In this document: positions 8,033 through 16,598 of the stretch, piece by piece
Position numbering within the stretch: the first letter of the stretch is position 1
Layout of the letters: every line of letters begins with the position of its first letter
The notes under the pieces: model-generated
What the model was told of the DNA's origin: nothing
What the model saw: only the letters and a program-made list of their open reading frames with translations
The model's database searches: none
Made by a program: the position numbers and the translations under genes
NCBI GenBank assembly: GCA_021838945.1
Contig: JAKCCH010000027.1
Span: 1 to 34,136 of the forward strand
Source of the DNA: Actinomycetes bacterium
GTDB taxonomy: Bacteria; Actinomycetota; Acidimicrobiia; Acidimicrobiales; Bog-793
Length of the DNA stretch: 34,136 nucleotides
Direction: 5' to 3'

Positions 8033-9142
8033 GTGAGGACGCAGGCAGCGGTGCTGTGGGGATTGAAGGAGCGGTGGTCGGTCGAGGAGGTGGAGCTCGA
8101 CGGGCCGCAGGCGGGCGAGGTGCTGGTGAAGCTGGCAGCGTCGGGGCTGTGCCACTCCGACGAGCACCTGCGGACTGGGGACATTCCGATCCCCTTCCCC
8201 GTGGTGGGCGGCCACGAGGGCGCCGGGGTGGTGGAGGCGGTCGGCCCGGGGGTGACCGCGGTGGTGCCCGGGGACCACGTGGTCCTGGCCTTCATCCCCG
8301 CCTGCGGGACGTGCCGGTACTGCAGCGAGGGGCACAGCAACCTCTGCGACCTGGGAGCGGGCATCATCCTGGGGCCACAGCTTGACGGGACCTACCGGTT
8401 CCACGCCCGGGGCGAGGAGGTCGGCCAGATGTGCCTGCTCGGTACCTTCAGCCCCTACACGGTGGTCCCGGTGGCGTCCGTGGTGAAGATCGATCCTGAT
8501 CTGCCACTGGTGTCGGCAGCCCTCGTGGGGTGCGGCGTGACCACGGGGGTGGGCAGTGCGCTGCACAGCGCCGAGGTGCAGGCCGGCGACACGGTGGTGG
8601 TCATGGGTGTGGGCGGCATCGGGATCAACGCCGTGCAGGGAGCACGGCTGGCCGGCGCCCGCAACGTGGTGGCGGTGGACCCGGTGGCCCTCAAGCGCGA
8701 GCGGGCGCCGGAGTTCGGGGCGACGCACGTGGCTGCCGACGTGGACGAGGCGTGGGGCATCGTCAGCGAGCTGACGAGAGGCCAGTTGGCTGACAAGGCC
8801 ATCGTCACCACCGACGTGGCCGAGGGCGCCTACGTCGGGCAGGCACTGTCGCTGGTGGGCAAGCGTGGCCGGGTCGTCATCACCGCCATCGGCCATCCCG
8901 ACGAGACGACCGCGTCGATGTCGGTGTTCGAGATGACCCTGTACGAAAAGGAGGTGCGGGGAGCGCTGTTCGGGTCGAGCAACCCCCGCGTCGACATCGT
9001 CAGGATCGTCGACGGGTACCGCAGGGGCGACCTGAAGCTCGACGAGCTGATCACCAGCACCTACCGGCTCGACCAGATAAACGAGGGCTACGACGACATG
9101 CTGCAGGGCCGCAACCTACGGGGCGTCGTCGTCTACGACTGA
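8033..9142 (+). CDS. NDMA-dependent (nicotinoprotein) zinc alcohol dehydrogenase
   Basis: This 369-residue zinc MDR protein starts at GTG 8033, five bases after GAGGAGG; an upstream ATG at 8006 lacks such a site. The catalytic zinc region has C40 (GLCHSDEH) and H61-E62 (GGHEGAG). The structural zinc is held by C91, C94, C97 and C105. A Rossmann motif GVGGIGINAVQGA follows. The overall sequence (AAVLWGL, ILGPQLDGTYRFHARG, MCLLGTFSPYTVVP, ALFGSSNPR) matches the NDMA-dependent alcohol dehydrogenase family of actinobacteria. Members hold NAD tightly and pass electrons to an external acceptor, with mycofactocin as the proposed physiological partner. It would oxidise the alcohol made by the oxygenase. 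No mycofactocin biosynthesis genes lie in the window. Confidence 0.93.
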   Translation: MRTQAAVLWGLKERWSVEEVELDGPQAGEVLVKLAASGLCHSDEHLRTGDIPIPFPVVGGHEGAGVVEAVGPGVTAVVPGDHVVLAFIPACGTCRYCSEGHSNLCDLGAGIILGPQLDGTYRFHARGEEVGQMCLLGTFSPYTVVPVASVVKIDPDLPLVSAALVGCGVTTGVGSALHSAEVQAGDTVVVMGVGGIGINAVQGARLAGARNVVAVDPVALKRERAPEFGATHVAADVDEAWGIVSELTRGQLADKAIVTTDVAEGAYVGQALSLVGKRGRVVITAIGHPDETTASMSVFEMTLYEKEVRGALFGSSNPRVDIVRIVDGYRRGDLKLDELITSTYRLDQINEGYDDMLQGRNLRGVVVYD

Positions 9143-9429
9143 TGAGGAAGGTCGCCCAGGCCGCCGCAGCGGGCCGCCAGGCATCCACGGCCGCGAGCAC
9201 CGACGACGAGCGGAGGGTCCCCGGCACTGGACCGAGAGCGACTCAGCGCGCCCTGTGAGCGCATCGGTATGAGAGGCAGTGCGTACCACTGCGAGCCCGA
9301 GACGTTCCAGGCGGGGTAACAGGCTGGCCTGCGCCCCGTCCTCGGCCGAGGTGGCGTGCCGGGGGCCTCGACCACCCCCATGGTGGCCAGCGCCTCCGGC
9401 CTGCGTCGGCCTGGCCATGATCGACGTGG
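9143..9429. other. Non-coding stretch before the decayed acyl-CoA dehydrogenase
   Basis: No frame on either strand in these bases resembles a known protein, and I see no hairpin terminator. It probably contains the lost promoter or the degraded N-terminus of the gene that follows. Long minus-strand open frames here are arginine- and proline-rich and look like high-GC chance frames. Confidence 0.4.
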
Positions 9430-10219
9430 ACGCTGTCTCGCGAGCAGCCAGAGGAGTACCTGGCCTGGTTCGACGGCGAGCGGCGCCTTTCGAGCGCTCA
9501 TGAAAGGGCTCGAGGAGCTGCGCGCAGTGGAAGCCGATGCGGTCCCGCTTCCCCGACCGGGAGGCGGGCCGCCGGGCCGCGGAAGAGTTCGTCCGTCGGG
9601 CCGGCAACGCCGGCATCTCGATCCCCGACGAGCATGGCGACGGGGAGCAGCGCCAGCTACAGCTTCCGCGCCATCCTCCAGGAGGAGTTGGCACGGACCC
9701 GAGTGACGACGGGGCCGCTCCGCTGCCACATGGACGTCGTCCCCGGGCCTACTTCCTGCGCTTCGCCGACGAGAACCGGCAGCGACGGTGGATCCCGGGC
9801 ATCGCGTCGGGCGACTTGCCCAGCGCCACATCCGAGCCCGGCACCGGCTCGGACGTGGCCGGCATCTCGGCCACCGCCACGCGTCGCGGCGACACGTACG
9901 TGTTGAATGGACCGGCGACGTTCATCGCCGCCGGGATCGTCGTCGACTTCGTCGAGTAGTTGGTAAGGACCAGTTGTGACCCGCTCGACCGCCGCCATGG
10001 GCTGACCGTCCTGGTCGTCGGGAGCGGGACGCCGGCGTTCACGAAGGGCAGGACCGCTACTTGCAGCTCCTCGGGGACTACGGCTACATGAAGGAGTGCC
10101 CTATCGCCCGCCTGGACGCAGATGCGAGGGTGACTCGGATCCGATGCGGGACGAGTGAGGTCATGAAGTCCATCATCGGCAAGTCGATCGGCCTACGGCC
10201 TCAGAGGAGTCAGGGATGA
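9430..10219 (+). pseudogene. Acyl-CoA dehydrogenase, frameshifted and internally deleted
   Basis: Pieces of an acyl-CoA dehydrogenase appear in order but in different frames. They read PEEYLAWFDGERR, then EEFVRRAGNAGISIPDEHGD, then a shift to ASYSFRAILQEELARTRVTT, then a shift back to RWIPGIASGDLPSATSEPGT, GSDVAGISATATRRGD and TYVLNGPATFIAAGI, then stop at about 9957. The following GLTVLVVGSGTPAFTKGR is again shifted. It jumps directly to YLQLLGDYGYMKECPIARLD and TSEVMKSIIGKSIGL, so roughly 170 residues of the middle and C-terminal domain are missing. The terminal TGA (10217-10219) still overlaps the next gene's ATG. In life it would have opened beta-oxidation by forming the enoyl-CoA. Confidence 0.85.
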
Positions 10220-10977
10220 GAATTGAAGGGATCCGAGCGGTGGTGACGGGAGGGGCATCCGGTCTCGGGCTGGCCACGGTGCGGCACCTGCTGGACCGTG
10301 GCGCCAGCGTCGTGGCCGTCGACCTGGCGACCTCGCCGGAGATCGAGGCCCTCGTCGGGCCGTCCGTGTCGTTCGTCCAGGCCGATGTCACCGACGAGGC
10401 GGCGGTGCATGGAGCACTCGACGTTGCAGAGCAGGATGGGCCGCTGCGAGCACTCGTCCACTGCGCCGGCCGCGGCGGCGACCGCACCCGGATCGTCGAC
10501 CGGGACGGCCAGCCCGGCGGGCTGGAGACCTTCGCCGAGGTCGTCCGGGTCAACCTGTTCGGCACCTACAACGTCCTGCGACTGGCCGCGGCCCGGATGA
10601 GCGCGAACGAGCCGGTGGACGGGGACCGGGGCGCCTGCGTCCTCACCGCGTCGGTGGCCGCGTTCGACGGGCAGATCGGGCAGACCTCTTACACCGCGTC
10701 GAAGGCGGCCGTGCACGGGATCACCCTCGTCGCCGCCCGGGACCTCGCCAGCCGGCAGATCCGTGTGAACACCATTGCCCCGGGCATCTTCGACACCCCG
10801 ATGCTGGGCCGGCTCCGAAGCGACATCCGGGAGGGGCTGGCCGCGACGGTCCCCCACCCGAAGCGGTTGGGCTCGCCCGACGACTACGCCCAGCTGGCGG
10901 TGGCCTTGCTGGAGAACTCCTACGTGAACGGTGAGACCGTCCGTCTCGACGGTGCGATCAGGATGGCCCCCCGATGA
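10216..10977 (+). CDS. HSD10-like short-chain dehydrogenase (probable 3-hydroxyacyl-CoA dehydrogenase)
   Basis: This 253-residue classical SDR begins at an ATG overlapping the decayed acyl-CoA dehydrogenase stop. It has the cofactor motif TGGASGLG (residues 11-18), catalytic S146, Y159 and K163 (SYTASK), and the segments SVAAFDGQIGQTSYTASKAA, NTIAPGIFDTPML, PHPKRLGSPDDYA and VNGETVRLDGAIRMAPR. These are characteristic of type II 3-hydroxyacyl-CoA dehydrogenase (HSD10-like). It would oxidise 3-hydroxyacyl-CoA to 3-ketoacyl-CoA with NAD, the third step of beta-oxidation. Both flanking beta-oxidation genes are broken, yet this frame is intact, so either decay is recent or it serves another pathway. 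Confidence 0.9.
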   Translation: MRIEGIRAVVTGGASGLGLATVRHLLDRGASVVAVDLATSPEIEALVGPSVSFVQADVTDEAAVHGALDVAEQDGPLRALVHCAGRGGDRTRIVDRDGQPGGLETFAEVVRVNLFGTYNVLRLAAARMSANEPVDGDRGACVLTASVAAFDGQIGQTSYTASKAAVHGITLVAARDLASRQIRVNTIAPGIFDTPMLGRLRSDIREGLAATVPHPKRLGSPDDYAQLAVALLENSYVNGETVRLDGAIRMAPR

Positions 10978-11079
10978 GCCCGGTGCTGTTCGAGGCGGAC
11001 GGAGGCGTGACCAACCCTCACCCTGAATCGCCCGCCAGGACGGACAGCGCCTGATGGACGGCCTCTGGGGAGATCCTGA
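10974..11079 (+). pseudogene. Enoyl-CoA hydratase, N-terminal stub with frameshift
   Basis: An ATG overlapping the short-chain dehydrogenase stop (ATGA) begins MSPVLFEADGGVT. After one extra base the next frame continues TLTLNRPPGRTAPDG and ends at TGA 11077-11079. The joined reading resembles the start of crotonase-family proteins (VLFEVDGGVATLTLNRP). The rest of the roughly 260-residue gene is not recognisable. This would be the second step of the same beta-oxidation operon. Confidence 0.6.
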
Positions 11080-11619
11080 TCATCTCGACATCGGGGGGTC
11101 GATGCGAAGCCCGTTGGAGATCTGCTCGGCGCTTCATGGCTTCCCCCAGCGCCGGTCCTGGCGTCGTCCGTGCGACGAGCGATGAAATCCCCCGTCGGCC
11201 CTGCGACCTCGGAAGCATCGGACCGGACGATCTTGTCGGCCAGACAGTCCTCGGCGTAGGTCCTGAGCTGCCCGTGGGTGACCGCCTTCGCCGCCCTGTC
11301 TCCCCCTCCGGGGCGGCGATGTCGATAGGGGTGGGGACCCGGCCCGATCAGCCGGTGGACGGCGAGTGCGGTCTCCAGGCACCGGTGGCGTGCGCGAGCC
11401 GTTCAGCGATCTCAACCAGGCCGGAGGCCGGCCAGCGGTAGGCCCCCACCGAGCGCGAGGATCTCGCCGCTGTCGCGAAGGCCGTGCAGCCACCTGTCGC
11501 CGACACCGGCGCATTTGCCCCCCGAAGGTGGACGCATCTCCCAGCTGGTCTCGGATCAGCACCCGCTTGTCTCGATCTCGTTGCCAGGCGCTCGGCTGCC
11601 TGAGAGCTCTTGATCGCTG
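11080..11619. other. Gene-poor decayed region
   Basis: No intact gene is convincing. On the minus strand, around 11310-11230, a fragment reads AVTHGQLRTYAEDCLADKIV. It faintly resembles the helical C-terminal domain of an acyl-CoA dehydrogenase but is flanked by stops and frame changes. The region looks like remnants of lost genes. Confidence 0.4.
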
Positions 11620-12219
11620 GTGGTCCGCCGCGACGCGCTACGTTCGGAGCTGGTGTCTCGGAGCGACTCGGCCGGAGGAGATGACCGCACGGCGGAGAGA
11701 CCCCTCGAGGGCCGCGAGCAGGCCTTGGCTGAGCGTCGACAGGCCATCGAAGAGCACGAGCGGCTGACCGATGAGCGCGTACGCGCTGCCGATGAGCGGG
11801 AACGCGTCGCGGATGAGCGCGAGCAGAGAGCCGACCGACGCGAGAGAGCGGCCGACGAACGAGAAGGGATCGCCGAGGAGCGCGAGCGCAGGGCTGACGT
11901 TCGCGAGCAAGAACTCGACCTCCGCGAGAGGGAGGATGACGAAAGACAGGAGAGGATCGATGCGGCCCTTCGCCAGATGAGGATGACGGCACCGAGCGAG
12001 TTGGACCGGCTGGACGAAACTCTCGAGCGGGCGCGGGAACAGCTGGAGCGATCCTCGGAACATATCGAGCGCTCGCAGACACGTATCGATCGGGAACGGA
12101 GACGGGACGAAGACGAGGAGGCGAGCGTCAACCGTGAGCTCAGGCGCAGCGAGCGCCAACTGCGACGCTCTGGCGGCGAGGACGGATCGTCACCGCCGGT
12201 CCCGCCTCAAGACGGATGA
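11620..12219 (+). CDS. Highly charged coiled-coil protein of unknown function
   Basis: This 199-residue protein (GTG start 11620, ending TGA 12219; the start is uncertain) is dominated by Glu, Arg, Asp and Ala. From about residue 30 to 105 it has a seven-residue periodic pattern such as ADERERV, ADEREQR, ADRRERA and ADEREGI, predicting one long continuous coiled coil. A second helical section with Leu/Ile heptads (LDRLDETLERAREQLERSSE) follows, then a polar Gly/Pro tail. No signal peptide, membrane segment or enzymatic motif is visible. Similar Asp-Glu-Arg repeat proteins occur in actinobacteria as scaffold-like hypotheticals. It sits alone in a decayed region, and no neighbour suggests a function. 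Confidence 0.7.
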   Translation: MVRRDALRSELVSRSDSAGGDDRTAERPLEGREQALAERRQAIEEHERLTDERVRAADERERVADEREQRADRRERAADEREGIAEERERRADVREQELDLREREDDERQERIDAALRQMRMTAPSELDRLDETLERAREQLERSSEHIERSQTRIDRERRRDEDEEASVNRELRRSERQLRRSGGEDGSSPPVPPQDG

Positions 12220-13508
12220 GGAGCACCTAAGATGATCGACATCGAATTGCCCCAACGTCGTTGACCGTGCTGGTCCATCTCGGTCTCCAGCCCGTAGTGG
12301 ACGTGCCCGCGGCCAGCATGTCGCACTCGCCGTCGATGGTGTCCTCGGTTGTGGCGGGAACACCGCGCCGGTCGCGTTGAGATAGGTCGCCGCAGGCAAC
12401 ACACGGTGCCGGTGAAGGGCGCTCTCGACAGAGTGGGCGCAACAGTGCCATCGCCGAGATCCTGGCGCGGCCCCGACCGGCCGCATGGCAGCGAGACGCT
12501 TCCCGTCGGCCGGCCGACGGTCCACTCGCCGTCGCGATCAGGATCAGCACGGGCGATAAGAGGGCGGTGGCTCCAGCTCAGGATCCGCTCCAGCACCCGC
12601 CTGCCGCCGACGCGCGCGTGCAGCCGTGGCAGCCAGAAGGGGGACGGGTCGAATCACCCGGAACTCGATCCCATCAGGCACCCGGGAGACGTGGTGCGTC
12701 TCGTGGCCGATGACGATGACGAGCGACCTCGGCGATGGAAGGGCTGCGGCCCGGTCGTGCCGACCTGACGACCGAGGTACCGGTCACCGCCCTGAATCCG
12801 TCGGAACTCGGGCAGTGCGTGAGAGCCGGCGACGCGTCGAACTGCCCGGGCCCTGGTGGGCGCGGGATCCCCGGCAGGGCGGAGGGCTCCTGGTCCGCCT
12901 ACGGCGATGTCGGCCCGGTCGATCGTCTCGTCGTGGAAATGGTCGAGCCTGAGGCGCCGCCACAACCGGGCTGCTCTCTACGTCCGCCACGCAGACGGCG
13001 TGGTCTCCTCCGCGGTGTCGAGCCACCCCCACGTACGGTCTTCGGCCTGGAGCCAGTGGATACCGGCCCGGGCCGGCAGGAGCGGCCCGACGCCGAGGAC
13101 GACCAGTTGCTGCGACGCGGGTGCGTGACAACTCCCGGCCGCTGCCCAACGTCGAGTGCACACCGAGCCGGACCATCGAAGCAGCGGCTGTGGCCACGTC
13201 GCGCGCCGGTGGCGCACGGTCACCCCGCGGTCGAAGTAGGCGCCACCCGGGCTCGTGGGTGACCAGTATCACCGTCGATACCTCGTCGGGGTGCGCGTCA
13301 GCAGGCAACGACTCCCTTCCGGGGAGTCGGACGGTCCGGTCGCCTCGTCGGCGCGGACCAGGCAGAGACGGGGGGCAAGACCACGAGCCAGCGGCGCCCG
13401 CTGCGACCCGACCGCCGGGCATCTCGCCGGTGCCGTGGTGCTCCCGGCTCTCGAGCCCGAGGCGTTCGACCACCCTCCCGGACGGGAGAGCGCGTAGGCT
13501 TCCTTCTG
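12220..13508. other. 1.3 kb without a convincing gene
   Basis: All open frames here change register with one another and have arginine/proline-rich composition. A few minus-strand stretches look protein-like: IGHETHHVSRVPDGIEFRVI near 12700, HARVGGRRVLERILSWSHRP near 12590, and VILVTHEPG near 13270. They are broken by stops and shifts, and I cannot assign a family. The most likely reading is one or more decayed genes on the minus strand. Confidence 0.4.
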
Positions 13509-14408
13509 GTGGGCGGCCCCCTCGAGCTCGACGGTCTGACCCGTCGATTCGGTCCTGTGACGGCGCTCGACGGGCTCAGCGTCACCGTGCCCCCAGGCCA
13601 GGTCGTCGGCTTTCTCGGCCCGAACGGGGCCGGCAAGACCACCGCCATGCGGGCCCTCTTCGGCCTCACCGACCTCGATGACGGCACCGTCTTCTGGAAG
13701 GGCGCACCGGTCGGGCCCTCCGAGCGGCGCCGGTTCGGCTACATGCCCGAAGAGCGCGGCCTGTACCCGAACATGCTCGTGGCGGACGTGGTCGAGTATC
13801 TGGGCCGACTCCACGGGATGGGCAGTCTCGACGCCGCTGCGGCTGCGGCGGTCTGGCTGGAGCGCCTCCAGGTGGCAGACCGCGCGGCCAGCAGGGTCGA
13901 GACCCTGTCACACGGCAACCAGCAGCGGGTCCAGCTCGCCGCCGCGCTCGTCCACGACCCGGAGGTCCTGGTGCTCGACGAGCCGCTCGCCGGACTCGAC
14001 CCGACGGGCATCGACGTCATCGGCGACGTCCTCGTCGAACAGGCCCGCGCCGGCCGCTGCGTGCTGTTCTCGAGTCACCAGCTCGACCTCGTGGAGGACC
14101 TGTGCGAGTCGGTGGCCATCATCGACCACGGGCGCCTCGTCGCATCCGGCAGCGTCGACGACCTGACGACGAGCGGGCCGCGACGGCTCGCCGTCCGGGT
14201 CGAGGGCCACCGGGACGGAGCCTGGGCACGCTCACTTGCCGGTGTGACGGTGTCGGAGACCCCGGGTGGCGAGGTGCGCCTGGTCCTCGAGGACAGCGCC
14301 GACAGCGACGCCGTCTTGGACGCCGCACGCCGCGCGGGGCGGGTCACCAGATTCGTCGTCGAGCGGCGGCGGCTGTCGGAGGTCTTCCGGGAGGCGGTAG
14401 CTCGGTGA
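13509..14408 (+). CDS. ABC transporter ATP-binding protein (NatA-like)
   Basis: This 299-residue ATPase has a GTG start at 13509. It has Walker A GPNGAGKTT (about residues 38-46), a signature region LSHGNQQRVQLAAAL in place of LSGGQ (the LSxGNxQ form common in NatA-type and ABC-2 exporters), Walker B VLVLDEPLAGLDP and switch His in SSHQLD. A C-terminal extension of about 80 residues after the nucleotide-binding domain is typical of this subfamily. It energises the permease encoded immediately downstream, with which it overlaps by GTGA (14405-14408). The likely role is export of an ion, lipid or drug; the substrate is not deducible. Confidence 0.93.
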   Translation: MGGPLELDGLTRRFGPVTALDGLSVTVPPGQVVGFLGPNGAGKTTAMRALFGLTDLDDGTVFWKGAPVGPSERRRFGYMPEERGLYPNMLVADVVEYLGRLHGMGSLDAAAAAAVWLERLQVADRAASRVETLSHGNQQRVQLAAALVHDPEVLVLDEPLAGLDPTGIDVIGDVLVEQARAGRCVLFSSHQLDLVEDLCESVAIIDHGRLVASGSVDDLTTSGPRRLAVRVEGHRDGAWARSLAGVTVSETPGGEVRLVLEDSADSDAVLDAARRAGRVTRFVVERRRLSEVFREAVAR

Positions 14409-15754
14409 AGGCCGTGCCGATCCTCATCGCCGCAGTGGCGGTCGTGCTCATCCGCCTCGGTCTACGGCGCAGGCGCACGTCCTCCCGGTCTCGACCGGAC
14501 CGCAGGCGCACGTCCTCCCGGTCTCGACCGGACCGGCTCCTCACTGGCGCGCTCGGCCGGGTGCACCTCGGCAACACCGGCCTCGTGGCAGCGCGCGAGA
14601 TCCACGAGCGGATCCGGAGCCGGATGTTCCGCGCTGTCACGCTCGTCCTCCTTCTCGTCGTAGCGGCCGCCGTCATCGTGCCGACGCTCCACAGCGGCGC
14701 GGCCGCCACCACCACCAATGTCGGCATCGTGGCAGGTTCGCCGTCGTTGAGGACCGAGCTCGAGGTGCTGGCGAGGAGTGCCGGCGTGAAGGTGGACCTC
14801 GTGAGCGTGCCCGACGACTCGCGGGCACGAGCAGCGCTCAGCTCCGGGCAGCTGGACGTCGTGGTCGAGGGAGGCGGTGCGATCCTCGTGAACGCTCCCG
14901 TGTCCGCCGCGGACGCCTCGCCGGCAGCACGCTACGTGCGGGCGGTCTCGCAGACGCTCGGCGTGGAGCGCGCCTTCGCCCGGGCGGGCCTCAGCCCACA
15001 GCAGGCGGCCATCGTGTCGAGAGCGAGGCCGCTACCGGTCGAGAGCCTCCAGCCCGGCAAGACTGGTCGGACGACCTCGGAGGCGACGGCACTGCTCGGC
15101 GTGGTCCTCATCTTCGTCGTGCTCACCCAGTACCTCACCTGGACGCTCATGGGAGTGATGGAGGAGAAGGCGAGCCGGGTCGTGGAGGTGCTGCTCGCCA
15201 CGGTGCGCCCGATCCAGCTGCTCGCCGGCAAGGTCATCGGCATCGGCGCCGTCGCGCTCGCCCAGGCGGCCGCCCTCGTCGCCTTCGCCTTCCTGCTCGG
15301 CGCGGCGGTGGGCTCGAGCCTCGTCCGGGGCACGGCCCCGCTCGTCGTGGCGGCCACACTCGTCTGGCTGGTCCTCGGGTACGCCTTCTACAGCTGGGTC
15401 TATGCGGCGGCCGGCTCCCTCGCCGAGCGGCAGGACCAGGTTCAGAGCCTGGTGCTTCCCCTCAGCGCGCCGCTCATCTTCGGTTACCTCGTCTCGTTGA
15501 TCGGCGTCAGCTCCGGCAATGTCTCCCTGCTCGTAAAGGTCCTCGCCTACCTTCCCCCCACGGCCCCGTTCGCCATGCCGACCCTGGTCGGCTTCGGCGA
15601 GGCGACGTGGTGGCAGTTCCTGCTCTCGGCGGTGGCCTGCCTCGCGAGCACCCTCGCCGTGGCGCTCGCGGCGGCCCGGGTGTACCGGGCAGCAGTCCTG
15701 CAGACCGGCGGCCGGGTCCGTCTCCGGGGACTGATCCGAAGGTCGACGATCTAG
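14405..15754 (+). CDS. ABC-2 type permease (NatB-like)
   Basis: This 449-residue membrane protein has a GTG start overlapping the ATPase stop. It has a first hydrophobic helix at the N-terminus (ILIAAVAVVLI), an arginine-rich cytosolic loop, a second membrane helix (AVTLVLLLVVAAAVIVP), a large extracytoplasmic domain of about 200 residues, and then five or six further helices from LLGVVLIFVVLTQYLTW onward. The segment LMGVMEEKASRVVEVLLATV followed by LLAGKVIG is the hallmark of NatB/ABC-2 permeases. It forms the channel of the exporter with the upstream ATPase. The arginine-rich loop contains a perfect 11-residue duplication described separately. Confidence 0.92.
   Translation: MKAVPILIAAVAVVLIRLGLRRRRTSSRSRPDRRRTSSRSRPDRLLTGALGRVHLGNTGLVAAREIHERIRSRMFRAVTLVLLLVVAAAVIVPTLHSGAAATTTNVGIVAGSPSLRTELEVLARSAGVKVDLVSVPDDSRARAALSSGQLDVVVEGGGAILVNAPVSAADASPAARYVRAVSQTLGVERAFARAGLSPQQAAIVSRARPLPVESLQPGKTGRTTSEATALLGVVLIFVVLTQYLTWTLMGVMEEKASRVVEVLLATVRPIQLLAGKVIGIGAVALAQAAALVAFAFLLGAAVGSSLVRGTAPLVVAATLVWLVLGYAFYSWVYAAAGSLAERQDQVQSLVLPLSAPLIFGYLVSLIGVSSGNVSLLVKVLAYLPPTAPFAMPTLVGFGEATWWQFLLSAVACLASTLAVALAAARVYRAAVLQTGGRVRLRGLIRRSTI
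14468..14533. repeat. Perfect 33-bp tandem duplication inside the ABC-2 permease gene
   Basis: Two identical, adjacent 33-base units (14468-14500 and 14501-14533) each encode RRRTSSRSRPD. They keep frame and extend the basic loop between the first two membrane helices. Exact identity suggests a recent slippage or unequal-crossover event. Confidence 0.95.
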
Positions 15755-16088
15755 CGGGAGCCTGCGTCGGCCCTCGACCCTCCGGACGGGTGCTCGCGAC
15801 GCGCCACCGCCTCCGGTGAGCCGAACGCCCCGGCCCCGCGCCATCTCCGCCTCCCCGGGCCCCGAGCGCCGGCCGCGGGGACTCCCACTTCTCTCCGGTG
15901 GCCACGGCCTGTCGGCTCGCCTGGTTGCGACAGCCTCGCTGATGCTCTGATATGTGGTGGCGTCCACCTCGGAGCTGGGCCCATAGCCATGTGCCCTCAG
16001 GACTCGGGGCGTCACGGGAAACCGCCGGTCGTCCCGGCGGGACATCGCCTGGAGCCGGGCCTCCTCGCCCGGCGTTGCGCGCCGGCAC
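15755..16088. other. Intergenic stretch between convergent genes
   Basis: The permease (plus) and the DinB-like gene (minus) converge here. A minus-strand frame beginning MSRRDDRRFPVTPRVLRAHG near 16045 looks protein-like for about 60 residues. It runs into low-complexity sequence and antisense of the permease, so I do not call it. No clear terminator hairpin was found. Confidence 0.35.
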
Positions 16089-16598
16089 TCAGCCGGTGAT
16101 GACGAGGTGCAGCGTGCCGTCGATCAGCTCACGTGCCGCGTCAAGGTGGCCGGCGTGCGTGGCAGTCTCGGTCACGACATGGAGCACGATCTCCCGAATG
16201 CTGTGGAGCCGCCAGGAGCCGAAGAAGTCAGGCCACCACGCCGGGGCGGCGTCGAGGCGCTGAGCGACCATGACCTCATCGGCACGCTCGATGCTGTCGC
16301 GGTACCGACGGAGCACGTCCTCGGCCGGGACATCGGCGCTGACGTTCCAGGCGTTCTCCGACGATCCGAGAAGCTCCTCGATCACAGATCGGTCCCCGGC
16401 GACGACCGCCTGGAACCAGAACCGCTCCACGTCGAGAGAGAGGTGGTTCACCAGACCGAGGCACGTCCAGCCCGACGGAAGGACCTGGCGGCGGAGATCC
16501 TCGGCGCCGAGGCCCTCGAGAGCCTCGAGGACGTGCTCGCGCTGGCCGTTCAACACGCTCGCCAGCACCTCTCGTTCGCCTGCGGCATCCGACGGCAT
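16089..16598 (-). CDS. DinB/DUF664 family protein
   Basis: This 169-residue four-helix-bundle protein starts at ATG 16598, six bases after GGAGAG; upstream in-frame codons to 16691 lack support. The putative metal triad is H52 (LVNHLSLDVERFWF), H148 and H151 (THAGHLDAARELIDG), matching the DinB/DUF664 arrangement related to mycothiol-dependent enzymes. WTCLGLVNHL and HSIREIVLHVVTETATHAGH are family-typical. It could be a mycothiol or bacillithiol-type thiol S-transferase. No neighbouring gene helps to define the substrate. Confidence 0.87.
   Translation of the reverse strand: MPSDAAGEREVLASVLNGQREHVLEALEGLGAEDLRRQVLPSGWTCLGLVNHLSLDVERFWFQAVVAGDRSVIEELLGSSENAWNVSADVPAEDVLRRYRDSIERADEVMVAQRLDAAPAWWPDFFGSWRLHSIREIVLHVVTETATHAGHLDAARELIDGTLHLVITG

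Noticed and set aside
12784-13473. Minus-strand frame of 229 codons
   Set aside because: Most is low-complexity Arg/Pro. Only short stretches are protein-like, and these sit in other frames with stops, so no gene is called.
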